From Jejuia rubra (GTDB lineage Bacteria; Bacteroidota; Bacteroidia; Flavobacteriales; Flavobacteriaceae): 64,000 nt of DNA. This document shows positions 51,682-60,873 of the stretch, piece by piece. Within the stretch, counting starts at the first letter, position 1. Each line of letters starts with the position of its first letter. Location: NCBI RefSeq assembly GCF_042684665.1, contig NZ_JBHULY010000014.1, positions 62,001-126,000 on the forward strand. The letters run 5' to 3'. Under the pieces are notes generated by a model that was not told the origin of the DNA, did no database searches, and saw only the letters and a program-made list of their open reading frames with translations. Position numbers and translations under genes: made by a program.

Positions 51682-52953
51682 CTACTTAATGATATCAAAA
51701 CCTGTATAAGAACGTAACACCTCCGGAATCAAAATGCCCTCCTCAGTCTGGTAATTTTCCAAAATTCCAGCCAACACTCTTGGTAACGCCAAAGACGAAC
51801 CGTTTAGTGTATGCGCCAGTTCATTTTTTCCTTCGCTATTCTTAAATCGAAGTTTTAGACGATTGGCCTGAAAGGTTTCAAAGTTTGAAACAGAAGAAAT
51901 TTCCAGCCACCGTTCTTGAGCCGTAGAATATACCTCAAAATCATAAGTCAACGCCGAAGCAAAAGAAGTATCGCCACCACAAAGTCGTAAAATCCTGTAG
52001 GGCAATTTGAGTTCTTTTAAAATGCCTTTAACGTGATTTACCATACCGTCCAAAGCATCATAAGATTTAGATGGGTGCTCCACTCTGATAATTTCTACCT
52101 TGTCAAACTGGTGCAATCGGTTCAATCCTCTTACGTGGGCACCGTAACTCCCAGCTTCACGACGGAAACATGGCGTATAGCCCGTAATGCCGATAGGCAA
52201 ATCGCTTTCGTTTAATACCACATCCCTAAAAATATTGGTCCCAGGTACCTCAGCCGTTGGAATCAAATACAGATTATCTTCAGTAACATGGTACATCTGC
52301 CCCTCTTTATCCGGCAATTGCCCAGTACCAATACCTGAATCCTCATTCACTAAAAGTGGTAACTGATATTCGGTGTATCCAACCTCCGTATTTTTATCCA
52401 AAAAGTAGGTAATCAAGGCACGTTGCAACTTAGCTCCCTTTCCTTTATAAACCGGAAACCCTGCACCCGCAACCTTATTCCCCAGTTCGAAATCGATGAT
52501 GTCGTACTTTTTAGCCAATTCCCAGTGTGGCAATGCGTTGCCATGTAACTCAGGAATTTCGCCTTCTTTAAATACTTCTTCGTTATCGTCCTCAGAATTT
52601 CCTTGGGGTACTGAAGCATGAGGCACATTTGGAATTTGATATAGTAATTCTTTTAAATCATTCGCCGTGGTATTCAACGTTTCCGCAAGCGTTTTTGAAG
52701 TTTCTTTCAACGTTCCGGTTTTTGCCTTTAGAGCATTCGCCTCCTCCACTTTTCCCGATTTGAACAATCCTCCAATTTCTTTTGAAATCGAGTTGGATTC
52801 GGCCAAAGTATTATCCAATTCGGACTGCGTGCTTCGTCGTTTTTCATCCAAAGCAATCACTTCCTCAATCATTTTTTCAGCATCGATGTTTCGTTTTGCT
52901 AGGCGTTCAATGACTTCTGTTTTGTGCTCTCTAATAAATGGGACTTGTAGCAT
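51682..52953 (-). CDS. serS: Serine--tRNA ligase
   Basis: A 423-residue class II synthetase. The N-terminal long coiled-coil arm (about 30-100) binds the tRNA. Motif 2 is TGYTPCFRREAGSYGAHVRG. Motif 3 has NGSSLALPRVLAGILENYQ. The tail LIPEVLRSYTGFDII is typical. No T-box or other leader element is visible upstream, where a short gap of 43 bases separates it from the HTTM gene. Confidence 0.97.
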   Translation of the reverse strand: MLQVPFIREHKTEVIERLAKRNIDAEKMIEEVIALDEKRRSTQSELDNTLAESNSISKEIGGLFKSGKVEEANALKAKTGTLKETSKTLAETLNTTANDLKELLYQIPNVPHASVPQGNSEDDNEEVFKEGEIPELHGNALPHWELAKKYDIIDFELGNKVAGAGFPVYKGKGAKLQRALITYFLDKNTEVGYTEYQLPLLVNEDSGIGTGQLPDKEGQMYHVTEDNLYLIPTAEVPGTNIFRDVVLNESDLPIGITGYTPCFRREAGSYGAHVRGLNRLHQFDKVEIIRVEHPSKSYDALDGMVNHVKGILKELKLPYRILRLCGGDTSFASALTYDFEVYSTAQERWLEISSVSNFETFQANRLKLRFKNSEGKNELAHTLNGSSLALPRVLAGILENYQTEEGILIPEVLRSYTGFDIIK

Positions 52954-52996
52954 GGTTTAAAATTTAAGCGACAAATTTAAGGAATTACAGCAGTAT

Positions 52997-54313
52997 TTAT
53001 TCTTTTTTTGAAGGCAAAATCCATTCGCTGTGCTTTAATGGTTCCCAAGGGGTATTTGCGATATCGACATCAGAATCAATAAAGTCCCGAAAGGGTTTAC
53101 CATTAACGCTTACCTTACTTTGAACATATACCGCAACATCTTGTCCTTTGCTTTTGAAATCGGTTTTTAAATGTTGGGCAAACTGCCAAATCACATCCGG
53201 TTTTGTGCCAGCACCTCGTTGTTGCTTTTTGGTCAAATAATCATTCTGATTGATAATGATTCTTTCCTTTGAATCCTTGTCCACTACGGTATAAATCGTT
53301 GAGCCTCTTTTTGCCCTTAACATCATCCGCCACGATAAGCGATGCCCCTCTTCGGTCCAAAGCACATCATCCTGAAAAAAATGGTGTCGCAACGGCAATG
53401 CAATTTGAATCATAAAATATATTGAAAACAATACAACGTAAGCATCCCGAAATTTGGGAAATTTAATTTCACCGGCTTCATAAAAAGGCCTCCTTTTAAG
53501 GAAAATGCTGCGAACGGTTTTTGGTTCAAAAAAGAACAAATAAAACGCCAAAGCCAAATATGGAAAAATCCCTATTTGGAACACAATAGAATTGAATAGA
53601 TGAAACCCTATAGAAATGATGAAAGCCCATTTCCTTGTAGGCTTAAAGAGTAACAACGGCACAATTAAGCCATCAAATAAAATCCCGCCATAGGTCAGCA
53701 CATAATGCACCCATTTTTGTTGCAATAGATCTCCAATTAGATAGTAATGCGCTTTACCTTTCATTAAAAGCTCGATAAACGAAGTGTCCAACCAATCTGG
53801 GTAAAACTTGGCTACCGAAGCATAAGTGTACACGATGAATAATTGCAAAATAAACACGCATCGGCACCATTGGGGCATGGCATTGGTTTTCAGTTTCGGG
53901 TTCTGTTTTGCATCAATGGAAATATCGTGATTAGCAGGTAAAAATACCATGATAGCACTGACTAGCATCAACAAATAGTAGTGGTTGTTGTAAGACGACT
54001 TTTGCATCAAATAGCACCCCGCCCATAACACTGCGAAGCCAAACATACTCCACTTATATTTGTAGCCCAACATGATGCATATTCCAAAAAGCCCCATGAA
54101 GGCATAGTAGGCATACATGCCTGGCCCTTGAAATATATTGAGCCATTCAAAACCAATAAAGGTAAAGGTGAATTTTGGCTCTACCAACACACGGGTTACC
54201 CAGCCAGTGGCAATGGCCCCAACGGATTCCAAAAAACACAAAAGGCCAAAAAATATTCTAAAAATAACAAGCTGGGAATTGTCAATATATTTAAACAGCC
54301 AATTATTCAGCAT
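52997..54313 (-). CDS. HTTM domain membrane protein (vitamin K-dependent carboxylase-like)
   Basis: A 438-residue protein with several membrane helices in the first 290 residues and a soluble C-terminal part. IDNSQLVIFRIFFGLLCFLE and FGFAVLWAGCYLMQKSSYNN, followed by WLDTSFIELLMKGKAHYYL, match the HTTM family (horizontally transferred transmembrane domain), related to gamma-glutamyl carboxylase. In bacteria its task is unknown. The start overlaps the end of ribF by 11 bases, so the two are translated together. Confidence 0.85.
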   Translation of the reverse strand: MLNNWLFKYIDNSQLVIFRIFFGLLCFLESVGAIATGWVTRVLVEPKFTFTFIGFEWLNIFQGPGMYAYYAFMGLFGICIMLGYKYKWSMFGFAVLWAGCYLMQKSSYNNHYYLLMLVSAIMVFLPANHDISIDAKQNPKLKTNAMPQWCRCVFILQLFIVYTYASVAKFYPDWLDTSFIELLMKGKAHYYLIGDLLQQKWVHYVLTYGGILFDGLIVPLLLFKPTRKWAFIISIGFHLFNSIVFQIGIFPYLALAFYLFFFEPKTVRSIFLKRRPFYEAGEIKFPKFRDAYVVLFSIYFMIQIALPLRHHFFQDDVLWTEEGHRLSWRMMLRAKRGSTIYTVVDKDSKERIIINQNDYLTKKQQRGAGTKPDVIWQFAQHLKTDFKSKGQDVAVYVQSKVSVNGKPFRDFIDSDVDIANTPWEPLKHSEWILPSKKE

Positions 54314-55241
54314 GGAATTTGGCTATATATTGTAGGGAAAATGCCCTATCCTTTTGAAGTTGTACTTTTAAATCTTCAATGGAATCAAATTTTTGCTCAT
54401 CGCGGATCCGTTCCAACAGGTCAATTTGAAGTTCTTTACCATAAATAGAAGCATCAAAGTCGAAAAAATGAATTTCGACGGATTCCTTTTCTCCATTAAC
54501 CGTGGGATTAATGCCGATATTCATCATGCCATAAACCGTTATACCATCAATTTCTGACTTCACAACATAAGACCCATGTTTCGGAATCAACTTATAATCT
54601 TCGGCAATACTTAGGTTTGCAGTTGGAAAATCCAAAGTTTTACCGATACCCCTGCCTTTAATTATTGTGCCGGTCAACATGAACGCGTAGCCCAGGTATT
54701 TATTGGCCTTTCTTAAATCGCCTTCCAAAAGGGCCCTTCTGATTTTTGTTGAACTTACGGCAACGTCATTGATGTCTTGAGCCGAAATTTCCTCAACCTC
54801 AAAACCGAATATCTCGCCATATTTTTTTAAATCTTCGATGTCGGCATTTCTATTTCTTCCAAATCGGTGATCATAGCCAATAATGACTTTTTTAGCATTT
54901 AATTTATCCACCAGCACTTGTTGAACAAACTCCTCAGCACTTAATCTTGAGAATTCCTTTGTGAACTTTTTAATCAACAAATAATTCAACCCCAGATTTT
55001 TAAGAATCTCACTTCGCTCGTCAATAGTGTTAATCAATTTAATCCCGGAATCTTTCTGTAGCACCATTCTCGGGTGGGGAAAAAAGGTAAGAATGACAGA
55101 TTTTAAGCCTTCTTTCTTCCCAACCATAATCAACCGTTTTACTATTTTTTGATGGCCTATATGCACGCCGTCAAAAGTGCCAATTGTCACAATAGTTGGT
55201 TCTTCGGATCTATAGGTTTCTACCTTTACAACTTTGCCCAT
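54303..55241 (-). CDS. ribF: Bifunctional riboflavin kinase/FAD synthetase
   Basis: A 312-residue enzyme making FMN and FAD. VTIGTFDGVHIGHQKIVKRL at the N-terminus is the FAD synthetase nucleotide site, and GYDHRFGRNRNADIE is its second block. The C-terminal kinase (about 180-305) has GKTLDFPTANLS and GMMNIGINPTV. It is divergent from the T9SS protease with 64 bases between their starts, so both promoters share a small region. Confidence 0.96.
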   Translation of the reverse strand: MGKVVKVETYRSEEPTIVTIGTFDGVHIGHQKIVKRLIMVGKKEGLKSVILTFFPHPRMVLQKDSGIKLINTIDERSEILKNLGLNYLLIKKFTKEFSRLSAEEFVQQVLVDKLNAKKVIIGYDHRFGRNRNADIEDLKKYGEIFGFEVEEISAQDINDVAVSSTKIRRALLEGDLRKANKYLGYAFMLTGTIIKGRGIGKTLDFPTANLSIAEDYKLIPKHGSYVVKSEIDGITVYGMMNIGINPTVNGEKESVEIHFFDFDASIYGKELQIDLLERIRDEQKFDSIEDLKVQLQKDRAFSLQYIAKFHAE

Positions 55242-55305
55242 GAAATTCTGTCAATTGCTCAATTCAGCAAAAAAAACTAGATTTGTTAATAAAAAAGCCC
55301 CAAAA

Positions 55306-58080
55306 ATGGTTACGAAAACAAATCTACATTATGTTTTTTCAACTGCAATGTTTTTGCTCGTCTTTTCTGTTTATGGACAGCAATCTCCTTGGACCAAAGT
55401 AAAAAGCATTCAGAATTATCAAGCCCTTTCAAAACTAAATTTGGAATCTACGGAGGTGGATTATTTTAGTTTAAATCAAACGGAATTCTTACAAAAATTA
55501 GCGTCGGCCAGCACCAATAAAAACGGAACGACAACAATTAGTATTCCAACTGAAAATGGCAAAATACAAGCTTTTGAAATTGAGGAAAGGTCTGTTTTTT
55601 CACCAGAATTAGCAGTCCAATTCCCAGATATTAAATCTTATGTAGGCTACGCTATTGATGGCTCGGGAGGGCGTTTGCGCATGAGTGTTTCGCCTAACGG
55701 TATTCAAACCATGATTTCGTATGCAGGTAAACCTATGGTTTTTATGCAACCTTTGGAAAGAGGTTCTGAGCAATATCTAGTATACCAAAAAGGTGATAAA
55801 AAAGGTGAGCTTGCCGGGTTCAAATGTAATACCATAGAAACATTAAAAACAAAAGCTTCAAAATCGGGTGACGCAAAAATAGATGAAGGCGGTGCCAATG
55901 ACCAAACGCTTCAGACCTTTAGGATAGCTATTTCAACTACTGGGGAATACACAGCTTACCACGGCGGAACAGTTGGAGGTGCTTTGGCGGGTATTAATGC
56001 CACACTTACAAGGGTTAATGGAATTTTTGAAGCAGACATGGCAGTCACCTTTCAACTGGTAAATGCCACACAATTAATTTATACCAACAGTACCACGGAT
56101 CCTTATTCGAACCCAAGTGTTGGTACGGACGAAAGTAATTCCGACAACCTCAATGGGTGGAGTTTGCAATTGCAGAATACCTTATCCTCAACCATTGGTA
56201 ATGCGGCCTATGATATCGGGCATTTGTTTGGTGATGACGGCGGTGGTGGGAGCGCAGGCTGTATTGGCTGTGTGTGCAGGGATGACAACACCTCGGACGA
56301 TATGGACTTAAATAAAGGAAGTGCTTACACCTCACCTCCAAACGGTGTCCCAGAAGGAGACACGTTTGACTTAAATTATGTTATCCACGAAATAGGTCAC
56401 CAAATGGGAGCCAACCATACTTGGGCCTTTGATACCGAGTCGGGCACCAATGTAAACTCTGAACCAGGAAGTGGCTCTACCTTAATGGCTTATGCTGGTA
56501 TTACAGGACCAGACGATGTGGCTTCTGATAGCGACCCTTATTTCCATTACCACAGCATTAAGCAGATTTTGGATAATTTGACCACAAAAAGTTGTCAGAC
56601 CACTTCGGCTCTAACGAATAATCCTCCAAGCGCTAATGCAGGGAGCAATTTTGTAATTCCAGCGGGAACGCCATATGTGCTTAAAGGAAGTGCCACAGAT
56701 GCGGATTCTGGCGACGTACTGACCTATTGTTGGGAACAAACCGATAGCGGCAAAACGGATTACCAAAACTTTGGGCCAACATTGACCAGCAGTTCCATGA
56801 ATCGGTCCTTGCCTCCTTCCACCTCGCCCGACAGGTATATCCCAAGATTAAGCAGTGTACTGGAAGGTAATATTACCCAAACGAATCCGGGGTTGGGAAG
56901 CGATTGGGAAACCGTAGCCACAGTGGATAGAACGCTAAATTGGGCATTAACCGTAAGGGATAGAAATCCGGCGAGTACAACTGTAGGACAATCAAGCTAT
57001 GACAGAATGCAAATACAGGTTGTTGATGGTACAGTCCCTAACCCTGTGGGGCCTTTTGTAGTTACATCTCAAAATACTAATGGTATCCAATGGACCCAAA
57101 ACACTTCCGAAACCATTACTTGGGACGTGGCCGGAACGGATGCAAATGGCATTAACACGTCTAACATTAATATACTATTATCAACTGATGGTGGAGAAAC
57201 TTTTAGTACTGTATTGGCTTCGAACACCCCAAACGACGGATCCGAAACTATAACCGTCCCCAATATTGCAGCACCCTTCTGTAGGATTATGATTGAACCT
57301 GTCGGCAATATTTATTATGCCGTGAATACTGAGGATTTTGCTATTGGATATATCGTTACAACCACATGTAACCAACAATACGCCTCAAATTCCAATTTGA
57401 ATTTACCCATTACCGATGGTAATACTGTTACAAATATTATTAATGTTCCGGACAGCGGAACAATAAGCAGTATCAAAACAAATGTTGATGTCACACATAC
57501 CTACATCAGTGATTTAATCGTCACCTTAGAACACCCAAATGGCAGCACCTCCTCCGTAATATGGAACGAAAACTGTTTTAATAGTCCCGGCTATCAAGAT
57601 TTTGATATCATTTTTGATAATGAGGGGTCGGCAGTAGCATGTGCTTCGCCAACAAATGGCACATATATTCCTGCAAATACTTTAAGCATTTTTGATGGCC
57701 TTGATAGTCAAGGTAATTGGCAAATTTCCGTTAGCGATGGTTTTGCTGGAGATACAGGCACCTTGAATGACTGGTACGTAGAATTCTGTATTACAACTGT
57801 AGTACTGGGCAATGATGACTTTAATGGATTTACTGGACTAAAAGTGTTCCCCAATCCGTCAGAAGGCAATTTCAATGTGCAACTACAGGCCAATTTGGCA
57901 AGCAACACCGTCAATATTGAGGTTTATGATTTGCGAGGCAGAAGTATTTATGGCAAAACTTTCAAAAGTACCAGCAAATTTGAACAAACTATAGATTTAG
58001 GGCGGGTTCAATCTGGGCTTTATATTTTGAAAGTAAGTGACGGCCAGAGGACATCCAGCCGCAAAATTGCTATCGAGTAG
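55306..58080 (+). CDS. Secreted reprolysin-like zinc metalloprotease with P-domain and T9SS sorting tail
   Basis: A 924-residue protein. A signal peptide (about 1-25, ends SVYGQ) and a propeptide-like region come first. The protease domain carries HEIGHQMGANH with His361, Glu362 and His365 (reprolysin M12 type, HExxHxxGxxH). An Ig/PKD-like region (about 440-660) follows, then a proprotein-convertase P-domain (about 700-828; YISDLIVTLEHPNGS, WQISVSDGFAGDTGTLNDWY). The end, from about 843 (LKVFPNPSEGNF to SSRKIAIE), is a T9SS type A sorting domain. The ATG at 55306 is preferred to one 72 bases upstream, which overlaps ribF. It is probably exported to degrade proteins outside the cell. Confidence 0.93.
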   Translation: MVTKTNLHYVFSTAMFLLVFSVYGQQSPWTKVKSIQNYQALSKLNLESTEVDYFSLNQTEFLQKLASASTNKNGTTTISIPTENGKIQAFEIEERSVFSPELAVQFPDIKSYVGYAIDGSGGRLRMSVSPNGIQTMISYAGKPMVFMQPLERGSEQYLVYQKGDKKGELAGFKCNTIETLKTKASKSGDAKIDEGGANDQTLQTFRIAISTTGEYTAYHGGTVGGALAGINATLTRVNGIFEADMAVTFQLVNATQLIYTNSTTDPYSNPSVGTDESNSDNLNGWSLQLQNTLSSTIGNAAYDIGHLFGDDGGGGSAGCIGCVCRDDNTSDDMDLNKGSAYTSPPNGVPEGDTFDLNYVIHEIGHQMGANHTWAFDTESGTNVNSEPGSGSTLMAYAGITGPDDVASDSDPYFHYHSIKQILDNLTTKSCQTTSALTNNPPSANAGSNFVIPAGTPYVLKGSATDADSGDVLTYCWEQTDSGKTDYQNFGPTLTSSSMNRSLPPSTSPDRYIPRLSSVLEGNITQTNPGLGSDWETVATVDRTLNWALTVRDRNPASTTVGQSSYDRMQIQVVDGTVPNPVGPFVVTSQNTNGIQWTQNTSETITWDVAGTDANGINTSNINILLSTDGGETFSTVLASNTPNDGSETITVPNIAAPFCRIMIEPVGNIYYAVNTEDFAIGYIVTTTCNQQYASNSNLNLPITDGNTVTNIINVPDSGTISSIKTNVDVTHTYISDLIVTLEHPNGSTSSVIWNENCFNSPGYQDFDIIFDNEGSAVACASPTNGTYIPANTLSIFDGLDSQGNWQISVSDGFAGDTGTLNDWYVEFCITTVVLGNDDFNGFTGLKVFPNPSEGNFNVQLQANLASNTVNIEVYDLRGRSIYGKTFKSTSKFEQTIDLGRVQSGLYILKVSDGQRTSSRKIAIE

Positions 58081-58086
58081 GCCTCC

Positions 58087-58653
58087 CTATTTTCCATTAA
58101 AGGTATTCATCGTATTATTTACCCCTGAAAGGACAAAGGATTTAATCAATTCTGCTGATTTATCGAGACGCTCTGGAAGTTTAGAATACTCGTCCTCCGT
58201 CCATTCTCCCAGGACATAATCCACCTGCCTACCTTTGGAAAAGGCATCGCTAATTCCAAATCTGAACCGGTTATATTTGGTTGTATTTAATTTATCCTGA
58301 ATATCCTTTAAGCCGTTATGCCCCCCATCACTTCCTTTGGTTTTTAATCGAATGCTACCAAAAGGGAGATTCAAATCATCGGTTACGACCAAAAGGTTTT
58401 CCAATGGCACTTTTTCTTTAGTGAGCCAATACTGCACAGCCTTCCCACTAAGGTTCATAAAGGTGCTTGGTTTAAGGAAAATAAAGGTTCGCCCTTTTAA
58501 TTTATATGTGGCAACATCACCCAATTTTTGGGTTTCAAAAGAGACATCTTCCTTGGAGGCAAAATGGTCTAAAACTTTAAAACCAATATTATGACGTGTT
58601 TCTTGGTATTTTTCGCCAATATTGCCCAAACCAACAATTAAAAACTTCTTCAT
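58087..58653 (-). CDS. pth: Peptidyl-tRNA hydrolase
   Basis: A 188-residue enzyme that recycles tRNA from prematurely released peptidyl-tRNA. LIVGLGNIGEKYQETRHNIG contains the catalytic histidine (TRHN). LVVTDDLNLPFGSIRLK and GGHNGLKDI complete the active site. ATG at 58653 fits the family start; an upstream in-frame start would add 20 unrelated residues. It converges with the protease gene, 6 bases apart. Confidence 0.95.
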   Translation of the reverse strand: MKKFLIVGLGNIGEKYQETRHNIGFKVLDHFASKEDVSFETQKLGDVATYKLKGRTFIFLKPSTFMNLSGKAVQYWLTKEKVPLENLLVVTDDLNLPFGSIRLKTKGSDGGHNGLKDIQDKLNTTKYNRFRFGISDAFSKGRQVDYVLGEWTEDEYSKLPERLDKSAELIKSFVLSGVNNTMNTFNGK

Positions 58654-58745
58654 AAGGTCTTCATTATGTGAAGTCCTTTTCAATCTAAACCATCGTCTAA
58701 AAAACTTGCACATCTTTCTTTCAATTAAAATCTGCTCAAAAATAA

Positions 58746-58778
58746 AAAAGCATCCTGAAAATCAGAATGCTTTCTTTT
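58746..58778. terminator. Terminator after clpX
   Basis: AGCATCCTGA (58749-58758) pairs with TCAGAATGCT (58762-58771) with one mismatch, and A-run and T-run stand on the two sides. It lies 17 bases past the clpX stop on the minus strand. Confidence 0.8.
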
Positions 58779-58794
58779 TAATTTATGTCTTCTA

Positions 58795-60027
58795 CTAAGA
58801 AACCGCTTTCAGTTTTTTCAGTGTTGTTTTGGTCAATTTGTCCTCCGCGTAAGCTTTGGTAACGTTCAATTTTTTGTCGTTGCTACTTGGCAATTCAAAC
58901 ATCGCATCGGTCAAAATTTCTTCGCAAAGCGAACGCAAACCTCTCGCTCCTAATTTATACTCGATAGCTTTGTCTACGATAAAACCTAAAGCTCCATCCG
59001 TTATACTAAAATCGATATCGTCCATGGCAAACAGCTTTTTATACTGCTTGATAATGGCATTTTTAGGTTCTGTCAAAATCGCCCTCAACGTCTTAGCATC
59101 AAGCGGATCCATATAGGTAAGCACTGGTAATCTTCCGATAATTTCAGGAATTAACCCAAAATCCTTTAAATCCTTCGGAATAATATATTGCAACAGATTG
59201 TCCTGATCTATCACCTCATCAGACATAGAAGCCGCATAACCTACCGCTTTCATATTCAAACGTTTTGTAATTACGCGTTCAATGCCATCAAAAGCACCAC
59301 CTGCAATAAACAGAATGTTTTCAGTATTTACTTCGATGAATTTTTGATCTGGGTGTTTTCTTCCTCCTTTTGGCGGTACGTTTACAACGGTTCCCTCCAA
59401 AAGTTTTAATAAAGCTTGTTGCACCCCCTCACCAGATACATCACGGGTTATAGAAGGGTTATCACTTTTTCTTGCGATCTTATCTATTTCATCAATAAAG
59501 ACGATCCCTTTTTCGGCTTTTTCCAAATTGTAATCGGCAGCTTGAAGCAAACGTGTTAAGATACTCTCTACATCCTCACCCACATAACCGGCCTCAGTCA
59601 AAACTGTAGCATCCACTATAGCCAAAGGCACATTAAGCATTCTAGCAACTGTTTTGGCCATTAAGGTTTTACCCGTTCCCGTTTGGCCCACCATGATGAT
59701 GTTGCTCTTTTGAATTTCGATATCATCATTTGAAGGCGCTTGCAACAAACGCTTGTAGTGATTGTAGACAGCAACAGCCATCACCTTTTTGGTCATTTCC
59801 TGACCGATGATATACTCATCCAAAAAGGCCTTGATCTGTTGAGGCTTTCTGAGTTTTAACTCTGCGGAAAGATCATTATTGTCGTTTTGTTTAGATTCTT
59901 CTAAAACAATCCCGTGCGCCTGCTCTATACACCTATCACAAATGTGGGCGTCCAGGCCAGCTATTAAGAGATTTGTTTCAGGTTTTTTTCTACCGCAAAA
60001 CGAGCATTCTAATTCTTCTTTTGCCAT
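58795..60027 (-). CDS. clpX: ATP-dependent Clp protease ATP-binding subunit ClpX
   Basis: A 410-residue AAA+ unfoldase. The N-terminal zinc finger has CSFCGRKKPE and CDRCIEQAHG. GQTGTGKTLMAKT is Walker A, VFIDEIDKIARK Walker B, and RLPVLTYMDPLDAKTLRAIL is in the C-terminal lid. It selects and unfolds substrates for ClpP, whose gene lies directly upstream on the same strand (gap 78 bases). Confidence 0.97.
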   Translation of the reverse strand: MAKEELECSFCGRKKPETNLLIAGLDAHICDRCIEQAHGIVLEESKQNDNNDLSAELKLRKPQQIKAFLDEYIIGQEMTKKVMAVAVYNHYKRLLQAPSNDDIEIQKSNIIMVGQTGTGKTLMAKTVARMLNVPLAIVDATVLTEAGYVGEDVESILTRLLQAADYNLEKAEKGIVFIDEIDKIARKSDNPSITRDVSGEGVQQALLKLLEGTVVNVPPKGGRKHPDQKFIEVNTENILFIAGGAFDGIERVITKRLNMKAVGYAASMSDEVIDQDNLLQYIIPKDLKDFGLIPEIIGRLPVLTYMDPLDAKTLRAILTEPKNAIIKQYKKLFAMDDIDFSITDGALGFIVDKAIEYKLGARGLRSLCEEILTDAMFELPSSNDKKLNVTKAYAEDKLTKTTLKKLKAVS

Positions 60028-60105
60028 TAATCATTGGGTTTTCAGGGAAGCAAATTATTTCTTCGTGCTTCATTTGGAACTGATAAAATTACAAAAAATA
60101 TTTAA

Positions 60106-60777
60106 CTATCTTGACAAAATCTCGTCAATCATACCATATTCCTTGGCTTTATCGGCTTTCATCCAATAATCGCGATCACTATCTTCGTAAACTTTGTCGT
60201 AATCCTGACCCGAGTGCTTACTAATGATACGGTATAATTCCTCTTTTAAGGTCAAGATTTCTTTGGCTGTAATTTCGATATCGCTGGCCTGGCCTTGCGC
60301 CCCTCCCATTGGTTGATGGATCATCACCCGCGAGTGGGTCAGTCCGCTACGTTTGCCTTTTTCTCCGGCGCAAAGCAATACGGCGCCCATCGAGGCTGCC
60401 ATACCTGTACAAATGGTAGCCACATCAGGTTTTATAAACTGCATGGTGTCATAAATACCTAAACCGGCATACACACTTCCCCCCGGGGAATTGATATAAA
60501 TTTGAATGTCTTTCGTAGCATCAGTACTCTCCAAAAACAACAACTGAGCCTGAATAATATTGGCCACTTGATCGTTAATGCCAGTGCCCAAAAAGATGAT
60601 ACGATCCATCATCAAACGCGAGAATACGTCAAAAATGGCGATATTCATTTGGCGTTCCTCAATAATATTGGGCGTTAAACCCACAGGGTACATACTACTA
60701 ATGATTTTGTTGTAATACGTGCTGCTGATACCTTGGTCTTTTATGGCGAATTTTTCAAATTCTTTTGCGTAATCCAT
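60106..60777 (-). CDS. clpP: ATP-dependent Clp protease proteolytic subunit ClpP
   Basis: A 223-residue serine protease. The catalytic serine is in GMAASMGAVLLCAG and the histidine in RVMIHQPMGGAQGQ; IYINSPGGSVYAGLGIYD forms the oxyanion region. A 25 to 30-residue N-terminal part may be a removed propeptide. Order tig-clpP-clpX is conserved in many bacteria. A strong hairpin separates it from tig. Confidence 0.97.
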   Translation of the reverse strand: MDYAKEFEKFAIKDQGISSTYYNKIISSMYPVGLTPNIIEERQMNIAIFDVFSRLMMDRIIFLGTGINDQVANIIQAQLLFLESTDATKDIQIYINSPGGSVYAGLGIYDTMQFIKPDVATICTGMAASMGAVLLCAGEKGKRSGLTHSRVMIHQPMGGAQGQASDIEITAKEILTLKEELYRIISKHSGQDYDKVYEDSDRDYWMKADKAKEYGMIDEILSR

Positions 60778-60819
60778 ATATAAAATGTCTTTCTTTTAAA
60801 ATTTTACGAGATAAAAAAA

Positions 60820-60850
60820 ATGCGCTTGAACGTCAACCGTTCAAGCGCAT
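60820..60850 (-). terminator. Strong hairpin between tig and clpP
   Basis: ATGCGCTTGAACG (60820-60832) and CGTTCAAGCGCAT (60838-60850) form a perfect 13-bp stem with a five-base loop, and eight Ts follow on the minus strand. It is a good terminator 24 bases past the tig stop. Confidence 0.9.
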
Positions 60851-60873
60851 AAATATAATGAATATATATTTTA

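Noticed and set aside
52954..52996. T-box leader upstream of serS
   Set aside because: The gap is only 43 bases and holds no stem-loop or T-box sequence.
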